Made by a program: the position numbers and the translations under genes. Below are positions 41,325 through 50,310 of a DNA stretch of 64,000 nt, piece by piece (positions within the stretch are counted from its first letter, which is position 1; each line of letters starts with the position of its first letter). The notes under the pieces are model-generated. The model made no database searches. It was not told where the DNA came from and saw nothing but the letters and a program-made list of their open reading frames with translations. The stretch spans positions 20,906-84,905 of the forward strand of contig PHCU01000001.1 in assembly GCA_002842345.1 (NCBI GenBank). Reading direction: 5' to 3'. Origin of the DNA: Betaproteobacteria bacterium HGW-Betaproteobacteria-12. GTDB lineage: Bacteria; Pseudomonadota; Gammaproteobacteria; Burkholderiales; Rhodocyclaceae.

Positions 41325-42554
41325 ATGAATCAACAGAACCGCGAACACGTGGTCGTCATCGGCGCCGGTCACGGCGGCGGCCTGACCGTCGCCTTCCTGC
41401 GCCAATACGGCTTTGCCGGCGACATCACCCTGATCGGCGATGAAACCGTCCTGCCCTACCAGCGACCGCCGCTATCGAAGGCCTGGCTGAAGGGCGAGGT
41501 CACTCAGGAAAGCCTGGCCCTGCGCCCCCCTGCCTTCTACCTTGAACAGAATATTGACCTGCATCTCGGCGTCCGCGCCGAACGCATCGATGTCGATGCC
41601 GGTCACGTCGTCCTCGCCAGCGGTCAGGAAATTCCCTACGACCATCTGGTCCTGGCCACCGGTGCGCACGCCCGCACCCTGCCCATCCCTGGCGTGCACT
41701 TCACCAACGTGATGACGCTGCGTACCCTGGTCGATGCAGAACACATCCGTGGCGCCCTCGGACCGAGCAAGAAACTGGTCATCATCGGCGGCGGCTACGT
41801 CGGCCTCGAATGCGCCGCCACGGCACGCGCCCTGGGCGCCGAAGTCACCGTGCTCGAACGCGCACCGCGACTGCTCGAACGCGTCGCCAGCGCCCCGGTT
41901 TCCGCCTTTCTGCAGCGCTTTCACGAAAGCCAGGGCGTTGCCTTCCGGCTCAACGCCGGCATCGAGGCCATTCTCGGCAACACCCACGCCGAGTCGGTGC
42001 TGCTCAACGATGGCACCGAGTTGTCATGCGATGCGGTACTGGTCGGCGTCGGCGCCATGCCGACCGCCTCGATGGCCCAGGCGATCGGCCTGCGCTGCGA
42101 CGACGGCATTCTGGTCGATGCCGATTGCCGCAGCTCCGATCCGCACATCTTCGCCATCGGCGACGTCGCCAAGCGGCCTCATCCGCTGTACGACCGCGTG
42201 CTGCGCCTGGAAAGCGTGCCGAGTTGCATGGAACAGGCCAAGCGGGTGGCCGCTTGCATTACCGGGCGCGAACCGGCGGCGGCCGAAGTGCCGTGGTTCT
42301 GGTCGGACCAGTACGATCTCAAGCTGCAGATCGCCGGACTACCCTTCGCGGTCGACGAAACCGTCGTGCGCGGCAACCCGGATGAAGCCAAGTTCGCCGT
42401 TTTCCACCTAAGCGCCGGCAGGGTCGTCACCGTCGAGGCGATCAACGCCCCGCCCGAGTTCTTTGCCGGCAAAAAGCTGATCGCCTCCGGAAAGCCGGTC
42501 CCGCGCGAAAAGCTCGCCGATACGGCCATTCCCCTCAACGAGCTGGCGGCATAG
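41325..42554 (+). CDS. FAD-dependent ferredoxin/rubredoxin reductase
   Basis: A protein of about 409 aa of the putidaredoxin/terpredoxin reductase class. It has an N-terminal FAD dinucleotide fold (HVVVIGAGHGGGLTVAFLRQYG), VLPYQRPPLSKAWLKG, a second nucleotide fold for NADH (KLVIIGGGYVGLECAATARALGAEVTVLE), HIFAIGDVAKRPHP and a C-terminal reductase domain. It passes electrons from NADH to the 2Fe-2S ferredoxin, and perhaps to the rubredoxin. The true start is MNQQNREHVV at 41325, with a GGAG site; the track ORF extends upstream into the rubredoxin gene. Confidence 0.93.
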   Translation: MNQQNREHVVVIGAGHGGGLTVAFLRQYGFAGDITLIGDETVLPYQRPPLSKAWLKGEVTQESLALRPPAFYLEQNIDLHLGVRAERIDVDAGHVVLASGQEIPYDHLVLATGAHARTLPIPGVHFTNVMTLRTLVDAEHIRGALGPSKKLVIIGGGYVGLECAATARALGAEVTVLERAPRLLERVASAPVSAFLQRFHESQGVAFRLNAGIEAILGNTHAESVLLNDGTELSCDAVLVGVGAMPTASMAQAIGLRCDDGILVDADCRSSDPHIFAIGDVAKRPHPLYDRVLRLESVPSCMEQAKRVAACITGREPAAAEVPWFWSDQYDLKLQIAGLPFAVDETVVRGNPDEAKFAVFHLSAGRVVTVEAINAPPEFFAGKKLIASGKPVPREKLADTAIPLNELAA

Positions 42555-42582
42555 GCCAGCCATTCACCCCACCGAGGCTCTC

Positions 42583-42903
42583 ATGATCAAGATCACCTTC
42601 ATCGAACATGGCGGCACGCCCCACACCATCGACATTCCGGAAGGGATGTCGCTGATGCAGGCGGCGGTCAATCACAACATTCCGGGCATCGATGCCGACT
42701 GCGGCGGCTCCATGACCTGCGGCACCTGCCGCGTCTGCATTCCGCCCGACGCCCAGGGAATAGCCGGGGAACAGTCCTCACTGGAACAGCAGATGCTGGA
42801 ATTTTCCGGGCTGGGCGGGGGTGGCATCCGGTTGAGCTGCCAACTCATTGCCAAAGCGGAATTCAACGGTCTGCAACTGCAAATTCCGGAAGCGCAGCTT
42901 TAA
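42583..42903 (+). CDS. 2Fe-2S ferredoxin, adrenodoxin/terpredoxin type
   Basis: A 106-aa ferredoxin with the cluster motif DADCGGSMTCGTCRVC (C-x5-C-x2-C) and a fourth Cys in RLSCQL, the pattern of putidaredoxin, terpredoxin and adrenodoxin. It is the last gene of the P450-rubredoxin-reductase-ferredoxin unit, 28 bp after the reductase, and is the natural direct donor to the P450. Confidence 0.94.
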   Translation: MIKITFIEHGGTPHTIDIPEGMSLMQAAVNHNIPGIDADCGGSMTCGTCRVCIPPDAQGIAGEQSSLEQQMLEFSGLGGGGIRLSCQLIAKAEFNGLQLQIPEAQL

Positions 42904-42965
42904 CGTCCACGAATATTCAACGATCACATAGCCTTGCCATTTAAATCGTCTGCATCAATAATATA

Positions 42966-42976
42966 TTCGTTACGAA
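42966..42976. promoter_or_regulatory. Palindrome TTCGTTACGAA before universal stress gene
   Basis: A perfect 5+1+5 inverted repeat sits in an AT-rich 95-bp gap, 22 bp before the universal stress protein start. It may be an operator or may overlap the promoter. No regulator can be named. Confidence 0.35.
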
Positions 42977-42998
42977 CGATTACGGAATTGATTGATCA

Positions 42999-43400
42999 AT
43001 GTACAAACATATTCTTGTCCCTACCGATGGATCCAGTCGCTCGGAGCGTGCCACCAAGGCCGGCGTAGAACTTGCCAAGGCTTTGGGAGCCCGGATTACT
43101 GGTCTCTATGTGACCGATCCGACCTATGTACGCGAACTCGACGAGGGGCTCAACGAGCACTCCGACAAGATTCTGGATGCGTTTGCTCAAGAGGCCAAAT
43201 CAGCCGGAATTCCCTACGAATGCATCGCCATCCGGGGCGAATCGCCACACGCCGCGATCATTGATTATGCGGAGAAGAAAGGCTGCGACGTCATTGTCAT
43301 GGGAACCCATGGTCGCTCGCGGGTTGGCAAGCTGCTGCTGGGCAGCACTGCGGCCTCGTTGCTTGCCGACTGCGACATTCCGGTACTTATCTATCGTTGA
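42999..43400 (+). CDS. Universal stress protein, UspA family
   Basis: A 133-aa protein starting MYKHILVPTDGSSRSERATKAGVELAKALGARITGLYV, with the ATP-binding C-terminal GTHGRSRVGKLLLGSTAASLLADCDIPVLIYR (G-2x-G-9x-G-S/T). It is an ATP-binding UspA domain protein of the cytoplasm, thought to help under growth arrest or stress. It follows the ferredoxin by 95 bp, with its own AT-rich leader, so it is probably transcribed separately. No direct pathway role is visible. Confidence 0.92.
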   Translation: MYKHILVPTDGSSRSERATKAGVELAKALGARITGLYVTDPTYVRELDEGLNEHSDKILDAFAQEAKSAGIPYECIAIRGESPHAAIIDYAEKKGCDVIVMGTHGRSRVGKLLLGSTAASLLADCDIPVLIYR

Positions 43401-43487
43401 TTGACCGACTTCCTGCGCGAATCCTTCGGCGAGGACAAGTTCCTGACCTAGCGGTGGTATGTCGACTACGTTAGGCAAATGACCCAA
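43401..43487 (+). pseudogene. Possible short coding remnant
   Basis: In frame after the Usp stop, the sequence reads a protein-like stretch (TDFLRESFGEDKFLT, a stop, then RWYVDYVRQMTQR) with normal codon bias. No start or family can be given. It may be the end of a lost gene at the edge of the accessory block that follows. Low certainty. Confidence 0.2.
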
Positions 43488-43505
43488 CGTGTTGTGGGGG
43501 GCACC

Positions 43506-44450
43506 TCACATTTTCAGAGTAGGAGCTTTCAGGTCCATTTGTCTCGCCCAAGGCACGTTGCTAAAGTGGTCGGCCAGGTAATCTATCAGTGCCTGAACCC
43601 GAGCGGGGCGACGCCGTCCAGGAGGGGTCACGATGTGAAGTGCGATGGGTTCGACCTGCCAGTCGTCCATCACCGTTTCCAGCTCGCCCGATTGCAGGTC
43701 TTGCCAGGCTAAAAACTCGGGTTGCAAGGCCAAGCCCAATCCAGACTTCAAGGCGGGAGCAAGACCTTCGGCGTTATTCACCCTAAGTGACGTGCTCACT
43801 GGGTGGACAAATTCGCCATTGTGCTCATGCCGGAAACGCCAGTTCGCGCCGTCGCGGGAATAGGCATATTGCAAGGTGCGATGATGCAATAAATCTTGCG
43901 GGTGGCGGGGTCGGCCGTAGCGTTCGAAGTAGGCCGGAGCTCCTACCAATAGGATGCGGACGGTACACAGACGGCGTGCAAGTAGGCTTGAGTCGGCCAG
44001 ACTGGAGATGCGCAGGGCCATGTCGAAACGATTGGCCACCAAGTCAGTCAACTCATCGCCGAATTCGATATCGAGCGATATCTCTGGATGTTTCATCATA
44101 AAGGCTGGCAACACCGGCCCCAGATGCGAGAGTCCAAAGGACATTGGGGCGGCAACCCGCACTGGGCCGCACAGACTTGCAGATTGTTCGGCCAATTCCG
44201 CTTCAATCGCTTCTGCTGCTTCTAGTACTCGGGAGGCTCCTTCCAGCGCAGTCAGGCCGCTGGCAGTTAATGACATACGCCGCGAGGTACGATGGAAAAG
44301 CGTGATTTTCATGCGCTTTTCAAGGCGAGATATGGCTTTAGATACGGTGGCTTGCGACAAAGAGAGTTCTTCCGCAGCGCGGGCGAATGAACCCGCCTCG
44401 GCAACTTTGGCAAATATCGCCCAGCCTTCCAGGTCCGGTAGCTTGCTCAT
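43506..44450 (-). CDS. LysR-family transcriptional regulator
   Basis: A 314-aa protein with the LysR N-terminal HTH (FAKVAEAGSFARAAEELSLSQATVSKAISRLEKRMKITLFHRTSRRMSLT) and an inducer-binding domain with PVRVAAPMSFG. It is divergent from the pirin gene, the usual arrangement for a LysR regulator and its target. Base composition here is less GC-rich than in the catabolic blocks on either side. The controlled genes are probably the pirin to MFS series. The effector is unknown. Confidence 0.92.
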   Translation of the reverse strand: MSKLPDLEGWAIFAKVAEAGSFARAAEELSLSQATVSKAISRLEKRMKITLFHRTSRRMSLTASGLTALEGASRVLEAAEAIEAELAEQSASLCGPVRVAAPMSFGLSHLGPVLPAFMMKHPEISLDIEFGDELTDLVANRFDMALRISSLADSSLLARRLCTVRILLVGAPAYFERYGRPRHPQDLLHHRTLQYAYSRDGANWRFRHEHNGEFVHPVSTSLRVNNAEGLAPALKSGLGLALQPEFLAWQDLQSGELETVMDDWQVEPIALHIVTPPGRRRPARVQALIDYLADHFSNVPWARQMDLKAPTLKM

Positions 44451-44583
44451 TATGTTGAAACTCCTCCGTTACGACGCGGTCATCACACAAACGGAAAGGA
44501 TGATATTCCATGGGTTCTATTCTTGCGATTTTTGAGTGGACCTATAGTGACTCTACTTTTGTTTATCAAGCGGAGGAGTGACG

Positions 44584-45288
44584 ATGATCGAGTGCCGTCC
44601 TTTCGACAGTCTGGGTGGGGCCAATCACGGTTGGCTTGATGCCAAGCATCACTTTTCCTTCGCCGAATATCATGATCCAAAACGTGTGCACTGGGGTGCG
44701 CTACGTGTATGGAACGACGATGCCATCCAGCCGGGTACGGGTTTTCCTCCGCACTCACACGCGGACATGGAGATCATCACCTACGTGCGCGAGGGTGCGA
44801 TCACCCACCAGGACAATCTGGGCAACAAAGGACGCACGAAAGCCGGCGATGTGCAGGTGATGAGTGCGGGAACGGGGATTCGCCATTCCGAGTACAACCT
44901 GGAACCGGGCATTACCCGCATTTTCCAGATCTGGATTTTCCCTGACCGACAGGGTGAGCCGCCTAGCTGGGGTTCCAAACCGTTCCCGAAAAACGATCGC
45001 TCAGGTCGGTTCGTGGTGTTAGCCAGTGGGATAGCGGGCGATGAGGATGCCTTGCCCATTCGTACCAACGCCCGGGTGCTGGGCGCTACCTTGAAGGCTG
45101 GAGAGACTGTCGAATATCGCTTTTCCGGCAAGGATCGCCATGGCTACCTCGTTCCGGCAACCGGGCAGGTGGAGGTCAACGGCATTGCGCTGCAAGCGCG
45201 TGATGGTGCTGCCATCAGCGATGAGGTGCTGCTTCGTATTACTGCAGTGGCGGACAGTGAATTGGTCCTGGTGGATGCCGCTGGTTGA
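44584..45288 (+). CDS. Pirin family protein
   Basis: A bicupin of about 234 aa. The N-terminal cupin has the metal-binding pattern FPPHSHADMEIITYVREGAITHQDNLGN, and GDVQVMSAGTGIRHSEYN follows. Some pirins have quercetin 2,3-dioxygenase activity; others act as redox-sensing regulators. The track ORF uses GTG 44578, but the CGGAGGA ribosome site directly touches that codon. ATG 44584, 6 bp after the site, is the better start. It is the first gene of the LysR-linked accessory series. Confidence 0.92.
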   Translation: MIECRPFDSLGGANHGWLDAKHHFSFAEYHDPKRVHWGALRVWNDDAIQPGTGFPPHSHADMEIITYVREGAITHQDNLGNKGRTKAGDVQVMSAGTGIRHSEYNLEPGITRIFQIWIFPDRQGEPPSWGSKPFPKNDRSGRFVVLASGIAGDEDALPIRTNARVLGATLKAGETVEYRFSGKDRHGYLVPATGQVEVNGIALQARDGAAISDEVLLRITAVADSELVLVDAAG

Positions 45289-45424
45289 ACCATCGTCAAG
45301 GCACGAGGGAGTTTTCGCGGCATCCCGAGTGCCTGGTTCGTGCTGGTGGCCTTGCTGCTTCCGGTAGAAACCGATGCCGTATCCGCCGCAAAAATCATAT
45401 TCAAACCCCCGAAGGAGATTCGCC

Positions 45425-46105
45425 ATGTCCAAGTATCTTGAGGTTCTGACTCCGCAAAACAGCCAGATCATATTCATTGACCAGCAACCGCAAATGGCCT
45501 TCGGCGTACAGTCGATTGACCGCCAGGTCCTGAAGAACAATGTCGTGGGGCTGGCCAAGGCCGCCAAGACGTTCAACATTCCGACGACCATCACCACGGT
45601 CGAAACCGACGGTTTCTCCGGCAACACCTACCCCGAACTATTGGCAGTCTTCCCCGAGCACAAAATCCTCGAGCGCACCTCAATGAATTCCTGGGACGAC
45701 CAGAATGTGCGTGATTCGCTTGCCGCCAATGGACGCAAGAAGGTGATCGTTTCGGGGCTGTGGACCGAAGTCTGCAACACCACTTTCGCGCTCTGTGCCG
45801 CGCTGGAAGGTGGCTACGAGATTTACATGGTGGCCGATGCTTCGGGCGGCACCTCGGTCGAAGCTCACAAGTATGCGATGGACCGTATGGTCCAGGCCGG
45901 CATCGTACCAATGACCTGGCAGCAGGTTCTGCTCGAGTGGCAGCGTGATTGGGCGCACAAGGATACTTACGACGACGTGATAGCCATTGTGAGGGAGCAT
46001 TCAGGTGCCTACGGCATGGGGGTCGACTACGCCTACACCATGGTCCATAAGGCTCCCGAGCGTGTGGTGCATGGCGAGCGTATCGGGCCGAACCCAGCCA
46101 AGTAA
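45425..46105 (+). CDS. Isochorismatase-family hydrolase (YcaC-like)
   Basis: A cysteine hydrolase of about 226 aa. The catalytic Asp is in IIFIDQQPQMAFGV, and the nucleophile Cys lies in KKVIVSGLWTEVCNTTFALCAALEGGYEIYMVADASGGT, the isochorismatase/YcaC fold. Substrates in this family include amides, ureas and isochorismate; the one here is unknown. The start MSKYLEVLTP at 45425 has a GGAG site; the track ORF reads upstream. It follows the pirin gene on the same strand. Confidence 0.92.
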   Translation: MSKYLEVLTPQNSQIIFIDQQPQMAFGVQSIDRQVLKNNVVGLAKAAKTFNIPTTITTVETDGFSGNTYPELLAVFPEHKILERTSMNSWDDQNVRDSLAANGRKKVIVSGLWTEVCNTTFALCAALEGGYEIYMVADASGGTSVEAHKYAMDRMVQAGIVPMTWQQVLLEWQRDWAHKDTYDDVIAIVREHSGAYGMGVDYAYTMVHKAPERVVHGERIGPNPAK

Positions 46106-46189
46106 GCAGGCGCGTTCTCAACCCGTCGTAAAAACCGCCGTGCGGTGTGCCTCAATCGTTGGGCAGCCGTACGGCATCAATGTCTTGGT

Positions 46190-46218
46190 CAACCGGATTC
46201 GATTTCTCGATCCGGTTG
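46190..46218. terminator. Long hairpin before xapX-like gene
   Basis: CAACCGGAT pairs perfectly with ATCCGGTTG, and inside them TCGA pairs with TCGA around a short TTTC loop, leaving one bulged T. This makes a stem of about 12 bp. It lies 85 bp past the isochorismatase stop and 38 bp before the XapX start. It may be a partial terminator or processing site inside the unit. Confidence 0.45.
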
Positions 46219-46256
46219 CCGGCCATCGCTGCGGCACCCGCTTTGAGAGGTGAAAA

Positions 46257-46538
46257 ATGAAGGTCTATGCCCTTTCCCTTGCCGTCGGCTTGCTGGTCGG
46301 CGTCATCTATAGCTTGTTCAATGTACGTTCTCCGGCGCCGCCACTGATTGCACTGCTCGGTTTGCTTGGCATGCTCATCGGCGAGCAAATTATTCCTGTT
46401 GGCAAGCAATGGCTCGCCGGAACGGCATTCTCAACCGCTTGTGACAAAACACATGCCACCAGCCATGTATTCGGGCAGTTGCCTGGACGCCATCAAGCGG
46501 AACAACAGGCTCAAGCCTCGGAGGAGAAGCAAGCATGA
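46257..46538 (+). CDS. XapX domain small membrane protein
   Basis: A 93-aa protein with two hydrophobic segments (YALSLAVGLLVGVIYSLF and PPLIALLGLLGMLIGEQIIP), matching the XapX domain. A polar C-terminal tail follows (HQAEQQAQASEEKQA). A GAGAGG ribosome site precedes the ATG, and the gene overlaps the amidohydrolase start by ATGA, so the two are translationally coupled. XapX is commonly seen with isochorismatase and amidohydrolase genes but has no assigned function. Confidence 0.85.
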   Translation: MKVYALSLAVGLLVGVIYSLFNVRSPAPPLIALLGLLGMLIGEQIIPVGKQWLAGTAFSTACDKTHATSHVFGQLPGRHQAEQQAQASEEKQA

Positions 46539-48433
46539 GCACCTCAAACATTGCTGATGTGATCCTGCATCACGGAAAAATTACCACGCTGAACCCAAGC
46601 CAGCCGATAGCCAGTGCCGTTGCCATCAAGGACGGCAAATTCCTGTCCATTGGCGAAGGAGCTGAAATCATGTCGTTGGCCGGTTCCCAGACCAAGGTCA
46701 TCGATCTCAAGGGGCGCAGTGTGCTGCCCGGTCTTGTGGACAACCACACGCATGTGATTCGTGGCGGCTTGAATTACAACATGGAGTTACGTTGGGATGG
46801 CGTGCGCTCGTTGGCCGACGCTATGGAGATGCTCAGGCGTCAGGTCGCCATAACCCCCGTGCCACAATGGGTGCGTGTGGTCGGCGGTTTTACCGAGCAC
46901 CAGTTCGTCGAAAAGCGGTTACCCACCATTGATGAAATCAACGCGATCGCACCAGATACCCCGGTATTCCTGTTACACCTGTATGACCGCGCTCTGCTCA
47001 ACGGCGCTGCCCTGCGTGCCGTGGGCTACACGAAGGACACGCCTGAACCCATCGGTGGCGAAATCACTCGCGACGCCAACGGCAACCCCACTGGCCTGCT
47101 GCTGGCTAAGCCTAACGCCAGCATTCTTTACGCCACCTTGGCCAAGGGTCCCAAGCTTCCGTTCGACTATCAGGTTAGCTCCACCCGCCACTTCATGCGG
47201 GAACTCAATCGCCTGGGGGTGACCGGCGTGATTGACGCCGGCGGCGGCTTCCAGAACTATCCCGATGACTATGCGGTGATCCAGAAACTGGCCGACGAGG
47301 GCCAAATGACGGTGCGCCTGGCCTATAACTTGTTCACCCAGAAGCCCAAAGAGGAAAAGGAAGATTTCCTCAAGTGGACCTCCTCGGTGACCTACAAGCA
47401 GGGCGATGACTACTTCCGCCACAACGGCGCCGGCGAGATGCTGGTGTTCTCGGCAGCCGACTTCGAGGATTTTCGCCAGCCGCGTCCGGACATGCCGCCG
47501 GAGATGGAAGGCGAGTTGGAGGAGGTTGTCCGCATTCTGGCTCAGAACAAGTGGCCATGGCGCCTGCACGCGACCTACGATGAGACCATCTCGCGCGCCC
47601 TCGACGTATTCGAGAAGGTCAACCAAGATATCCCGCTTACCGGCATCAACTGGTTCTTCGACCATGCCGAGACCATTTCCGACAAGTCCATCGACCGTGT
47701 TGCGGCACTCGGCGGCGGCATTGCCGTGCAGCACCGCATGGCCTACCAGGGCGAGTATTTCGTGGAACGCTACGGTGCTCGTGCAGCCGAGGCGACGCCG
47801 CCCGTGGCACGTATCCTGGAAAAGGGTGTGAAGGTCTCGGCCGGCACCGATGCCACCCGCGTGGCCTCCTACAACCCGTGGGTTTCGCTATCGTGGATGG
47901 TTACCGGCAAGACGGTTGGTGGTCTGAGCTTGTATCCGCGGCGAAACCTGCTGGACCGCGAGACCGCGCTGCGCATGTGGACCGAGAGCGTCGCTTGGTT
48001 CTCCAATGAAGAAGGCAAGCGCGGGCGTATCCAGGAAGGCCAGTTCGCTGACCTGATCGTGCCAAACAAGGACTACTTTGGCGTTCCCGAGGATGAGATA
48101 TCTTTCCTGACCTCCGATCTCACGGTGGTGGGGGGACGCGTAGTCTATGGTGCGGGAGACTTCGCACACCTGGACGATAACCAACTCCCGCCGGCCATGC
48201 CCGACTGGTCGCCGACGCGCACCTTCAAGGGCTACGGAGCTTGGGGGGAGCCCGATGGAGCCGGCAAAAACTCACTGGCACCGGTTCGCTACCAGGCTGT
48301 TGCTTCGTGCGACTGCGCTAGCTCTTGCGGCCTGCATGGGCATGATCATGCCCGCGCCTGGGCATCCAGTGTCCCGGCATCGGACCTCAAGGGCTTTTTC
48401 GGTGCCCTGGGTTGCTCCTGCTGGGCCGTGTAA
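46535..48433 (+). CDS. YtcJ-like amidohydrolase with Cys/His-rich tail
   Basis: A 632-aa metal-dependent hydrolase of the amidohydrolase_3 group. It starts with the usual beta-sandwich (ADVILHHGKITTLNPSQPIASAVAIKDGKFLSIG), then VDNHTHVIRGG (metal-binding H-x-H), LHATYDETI, WFFDHAETI and SAGTDATR near the end of the barrel. It is exceptional in its last 30-40 residues (CDCASSCGLHGHDHARAW, then GCSCWAV), which could bind another metal ion. The substrate is unknown. It is coupled to XapX and is probably transcribed with the MFS gene downstream. Confidence 0.9.
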   Translation: MSTSNIADVILHHGKITTLNPSQPIASAVAIKDGKFLSIGEGAEIMSLAGSQTKVIDLKGRSVLPGLVDNHTHVIRGGLNYNMELRWDGVRSLADAMEMLRRQVAITPVPQWVRVVGGFTEHQFVEKRLPTIDEINAIAPDTPVFLLHLYDRALLNGAALRAVGYTKDTPEPIGGEITRDANGNPTGLLLAKPNASILYATLAKGPKLPFDYQVSSTRHFMRELNRLGVTGVIDAGGGFQNYPDDYAVIQKLADEGQMTVRLAYNLFTQKPKEEKEDFLKWTSSVTYKQGDDYFRHNGAGEMLVFSAADFEDFRQPRPDMPPEMEGELEEVVRILAQNKWPWRLHATYDETISRALDVFEKVNQDIPLTGINWFFDHAETISDKSIDRVAALGGGIAVQHRMAYQGEYFVERYGARAAEATPPVARILEKGVKVSAGTDATRVASYNPWVSLSWMVTGKTVGGLSLYPRRNLLDRETALRMWTESVAWFSNEEGKRGRIQEGQFADLIVPNKDYFGVPEDEISFLTSDLTVVGGRVVYGAGDFAHLDDNQLPPAMPDWSPTRTFKGYGAWGEPDGAGKNSLAPVRYQAVASCDCASSCGLHGHDHARAWASSVPASDLKGFFGALGCSCWAV

Positions 48434-48455
48434 GCCATCCAAGGACAAAGAAGGT

Positions 48456-48587
48456 ATGCATCGGGTGTTCATGCCGTTGGATCGTCGGCTAATGGTCGTG
48501 GTTCAGCCGATACTTGGCACTTCGGTCATCGGCCTCATTGTCTACCTGGGGTTGTGTGGGCCTTGCTTGCAGGCTAGCTTGGCCTGA
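48456..48587 (+). CDS. Possible 43-aa membrane peptide, not in ORF track
   Basis: A short ORF starts ATG after an AAGAAGG stretch, between the amidohydrolase and MFS genes. The peptide MHRVFMPLDRRLMVVVQPILG, followed by a hydrophobic TSVIGLIVYLGLCGPCL, could form one membrane helix. It fills a gap in an otherwise tight operon, but no family is recognised. Confidence 0.35.
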   Translation: MHRVFMPLDRRLMVVVQPILGTSVIGLIVYLGLCGPCLQASLA

Positions 48588-48613
48588 CTGGATATTAAAG
48601 AGCAAGAGGCGCC

Positions 48614-50212
48614 ATGAGCCGAGAATCACCTCAATCCGCTTTAGCGTCTGCCGGCAGCTTCGCTCCATTGCGGCAGACGCTTTTTAGGGTCCTGTGGATC
48701 GCGACTGTCATTGGCAACATCGGCAGTTTCATTCGCGATGTCGCCAGCGCATGGATCATGACGGATCTGTCGCCATCGCCAGCGGCAGTCGCGTTGGTAC
48801 AGGCCGCCGCGACGTTGCCGATTTTCCTGCTCGCCATTCCCGCCGGGGTTCTTTCCGATATCCTGGACCGGCGCAAACTCCTGATTGGCACCCAGATTCT
48901 GTTGTTCTGCACCAGCATGAGTCTGATGCTGTTGTCGGCCACTGGTATGCAATCGGTCGCCTCTTTGGTGGCCCTGACTTTTCTCGGTGGCATTGGCGCG
49001 GCACTGATGGGACCGACTTGGCAAGCCATTGTGCCTGAGCTGATCGAGAAAAAAGACATCAAGAGCGCTGTTGCGCTCAATTCATTGGGCATCAACATTG
49101 CCCGGTCGGTCGGTCCCGCTCTGGGCGGCCTGATTCTGGCCAACTTGGGCGCGGCCTTCGCCTATGGGGTAGATGTAATTTCCTATATTTTTGTCATTTG
49201 TGCGCTTCTGTGGTGGCGACGGCCAATCACCGAACAGGACGTCCTTGCCGAGCGCTTTTCTGGTGCGTTCCGAGCGGGGCTACGCTATGCCCGCGCCAGT
49301 CGTGAACTGCATGTCGTGTTGTTGCGCGCTTTCCTGTTCTTTGCGTTGGCCAGTGCTGTCTGGGCCTTGCTACCCCTTGTGGCCCGACAGTTGCTCGGCG
49401 GCGGTGCGGGATTTTACGGCATCCTGCTTGGGGCGGTTGGCCTGGGAGCAATCGGTGGGGCTATCGTCATGCCCAAGTTACGTCAGCTTCTGAGCCCCGA
49501 CGGCTTATTGTTGGCTGCCGCCATCGTAACGGCAGCTGTGATGGCCTTACTGTCGTTCGTTCCACCGCAATGGGTGGCCGTGACGGCATTACTGTTTCTG
49601 GGTGCCGCCTGGATCACCGCACTGACGACGCTCAACGGGGTGGCCCAAGCTATCTTGCCCAACTGGGTGCGTGGCCGGTCGCTAGCGGTGTACCTGACCG
49701 TGTTCAATGGGGCGATGACCGCCGGCAGTCTGACTTGGGGCGCTATCGCAGAGTGGCGTGGCGTGCCTTTCACGTTGCTCGCTGGTGCACTTGGACTGTT
49801 GCTGGTTGGCCTATTCGCACATCGGGTCAAGTTGCCTCAGGGCGAGGCTGACCTCATTGCGTCCAATCACTGGCCTGAACCGCTGACCGTTGAGCCGGTC
49901 GACCACGACCGCGGCCCCGTGTTGATCCTGATTGAGTACCGAATCGACGCAGCCGACCGTGCCGCCTTTTTGGCAGCAGTCACGCATCTTTCTGCTGAAC
50001 GCCGACGTGACGGTGCGTATGCCTGGGGGCTGAGCGAGGATTCGGCTGATCCGGGCCTGATGCTCGAATGGTTCCAGGTGGAATCGTGGGCCGAGCACCT
50101 TCGGCAGCACCGTCGTGTATCAAAGGCGGACGCTGATCTTCAGAAGGAAGTGCTGCGTTTCCACAAGGGCACACAGCCGCCGGTAGTGAGACACTTGTTA
50201 GCTGTCGGCTAG
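48614..50212 (+). CDS. MFS transporter with C-terminal soluble domain (MFS_3 type)
   Basis: A 532-aa protein with about 12 membrane segments. After the first helices, GVLSDILDRRKLLIGTQI matches the G-x3-D-x2-R-R loop of the major facilitator family; GPTWQAIVPELIEKKDIKSAVALNSLGINIARSVGPALGG marks the enterobactin-exporter-like MFS_3 group. The last 110 residues (GPVLILIEYRIDAADRAAFLAAVTHLSAERRRDGAYAW) form a dimeric alpha-beta barrel-like domain often seen in this group. It most likely exports a small compound. It closes the LysR-linked series and is convergent with the TetR gene. Confidence 0.91.
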   Translation: MSRESPQSALASAGSFAPLRQTLFRVLWIATVIGNIGSFIRDVASAWIMTDLSPSPAAVALVQAAATLPIFLLAIPAGVLSDILDRRKLLIGTQILLFCTSMSLMLLSATGMQSVASLVALTFLGGIGAALMGPTWQAIVPELIEKKDIKSAVALNSLGINIARSVGPALGGLILANLGAAFAYGVDVISYIFVICALLWWRRPITEQDVLAERFSGAFRAGLRYARASRELHVVLLRAFLFFALASAVWALLPLVARQLLGGGAGFYGILLGAVGLGAIGGAIVMPKLRQLLSPDGLLLAAAIVTAAVMALLSFVPPQWVAVTALLFLGAAWITALTTLNGVAQAILPNWVRGRSLAVYLTVFNGAMTAGSLTWGAIAEWRGVPFTLLAGALGLLLVGLFAHRVKLPQGEADLIASNHWPEPLTVEPVDHDRGPVLILIEYRIDAADRAAFLAAVTHLSAERRRDGAYAWGLSEDSADPGLMLEWFQVESWAEHLRQHRRVSKADADLQKEVLRFHKGTQPPVVRHLLAVG

Positions 50213-50310
50213 CAGAAAAATTTATGTATTGACTGTAAGCGCTCAATAAACCACGAACTGACCAGCTGACCATCGCGGGTGGAAGATTGGGGCGATGACC
50301 AACGCTCCGA

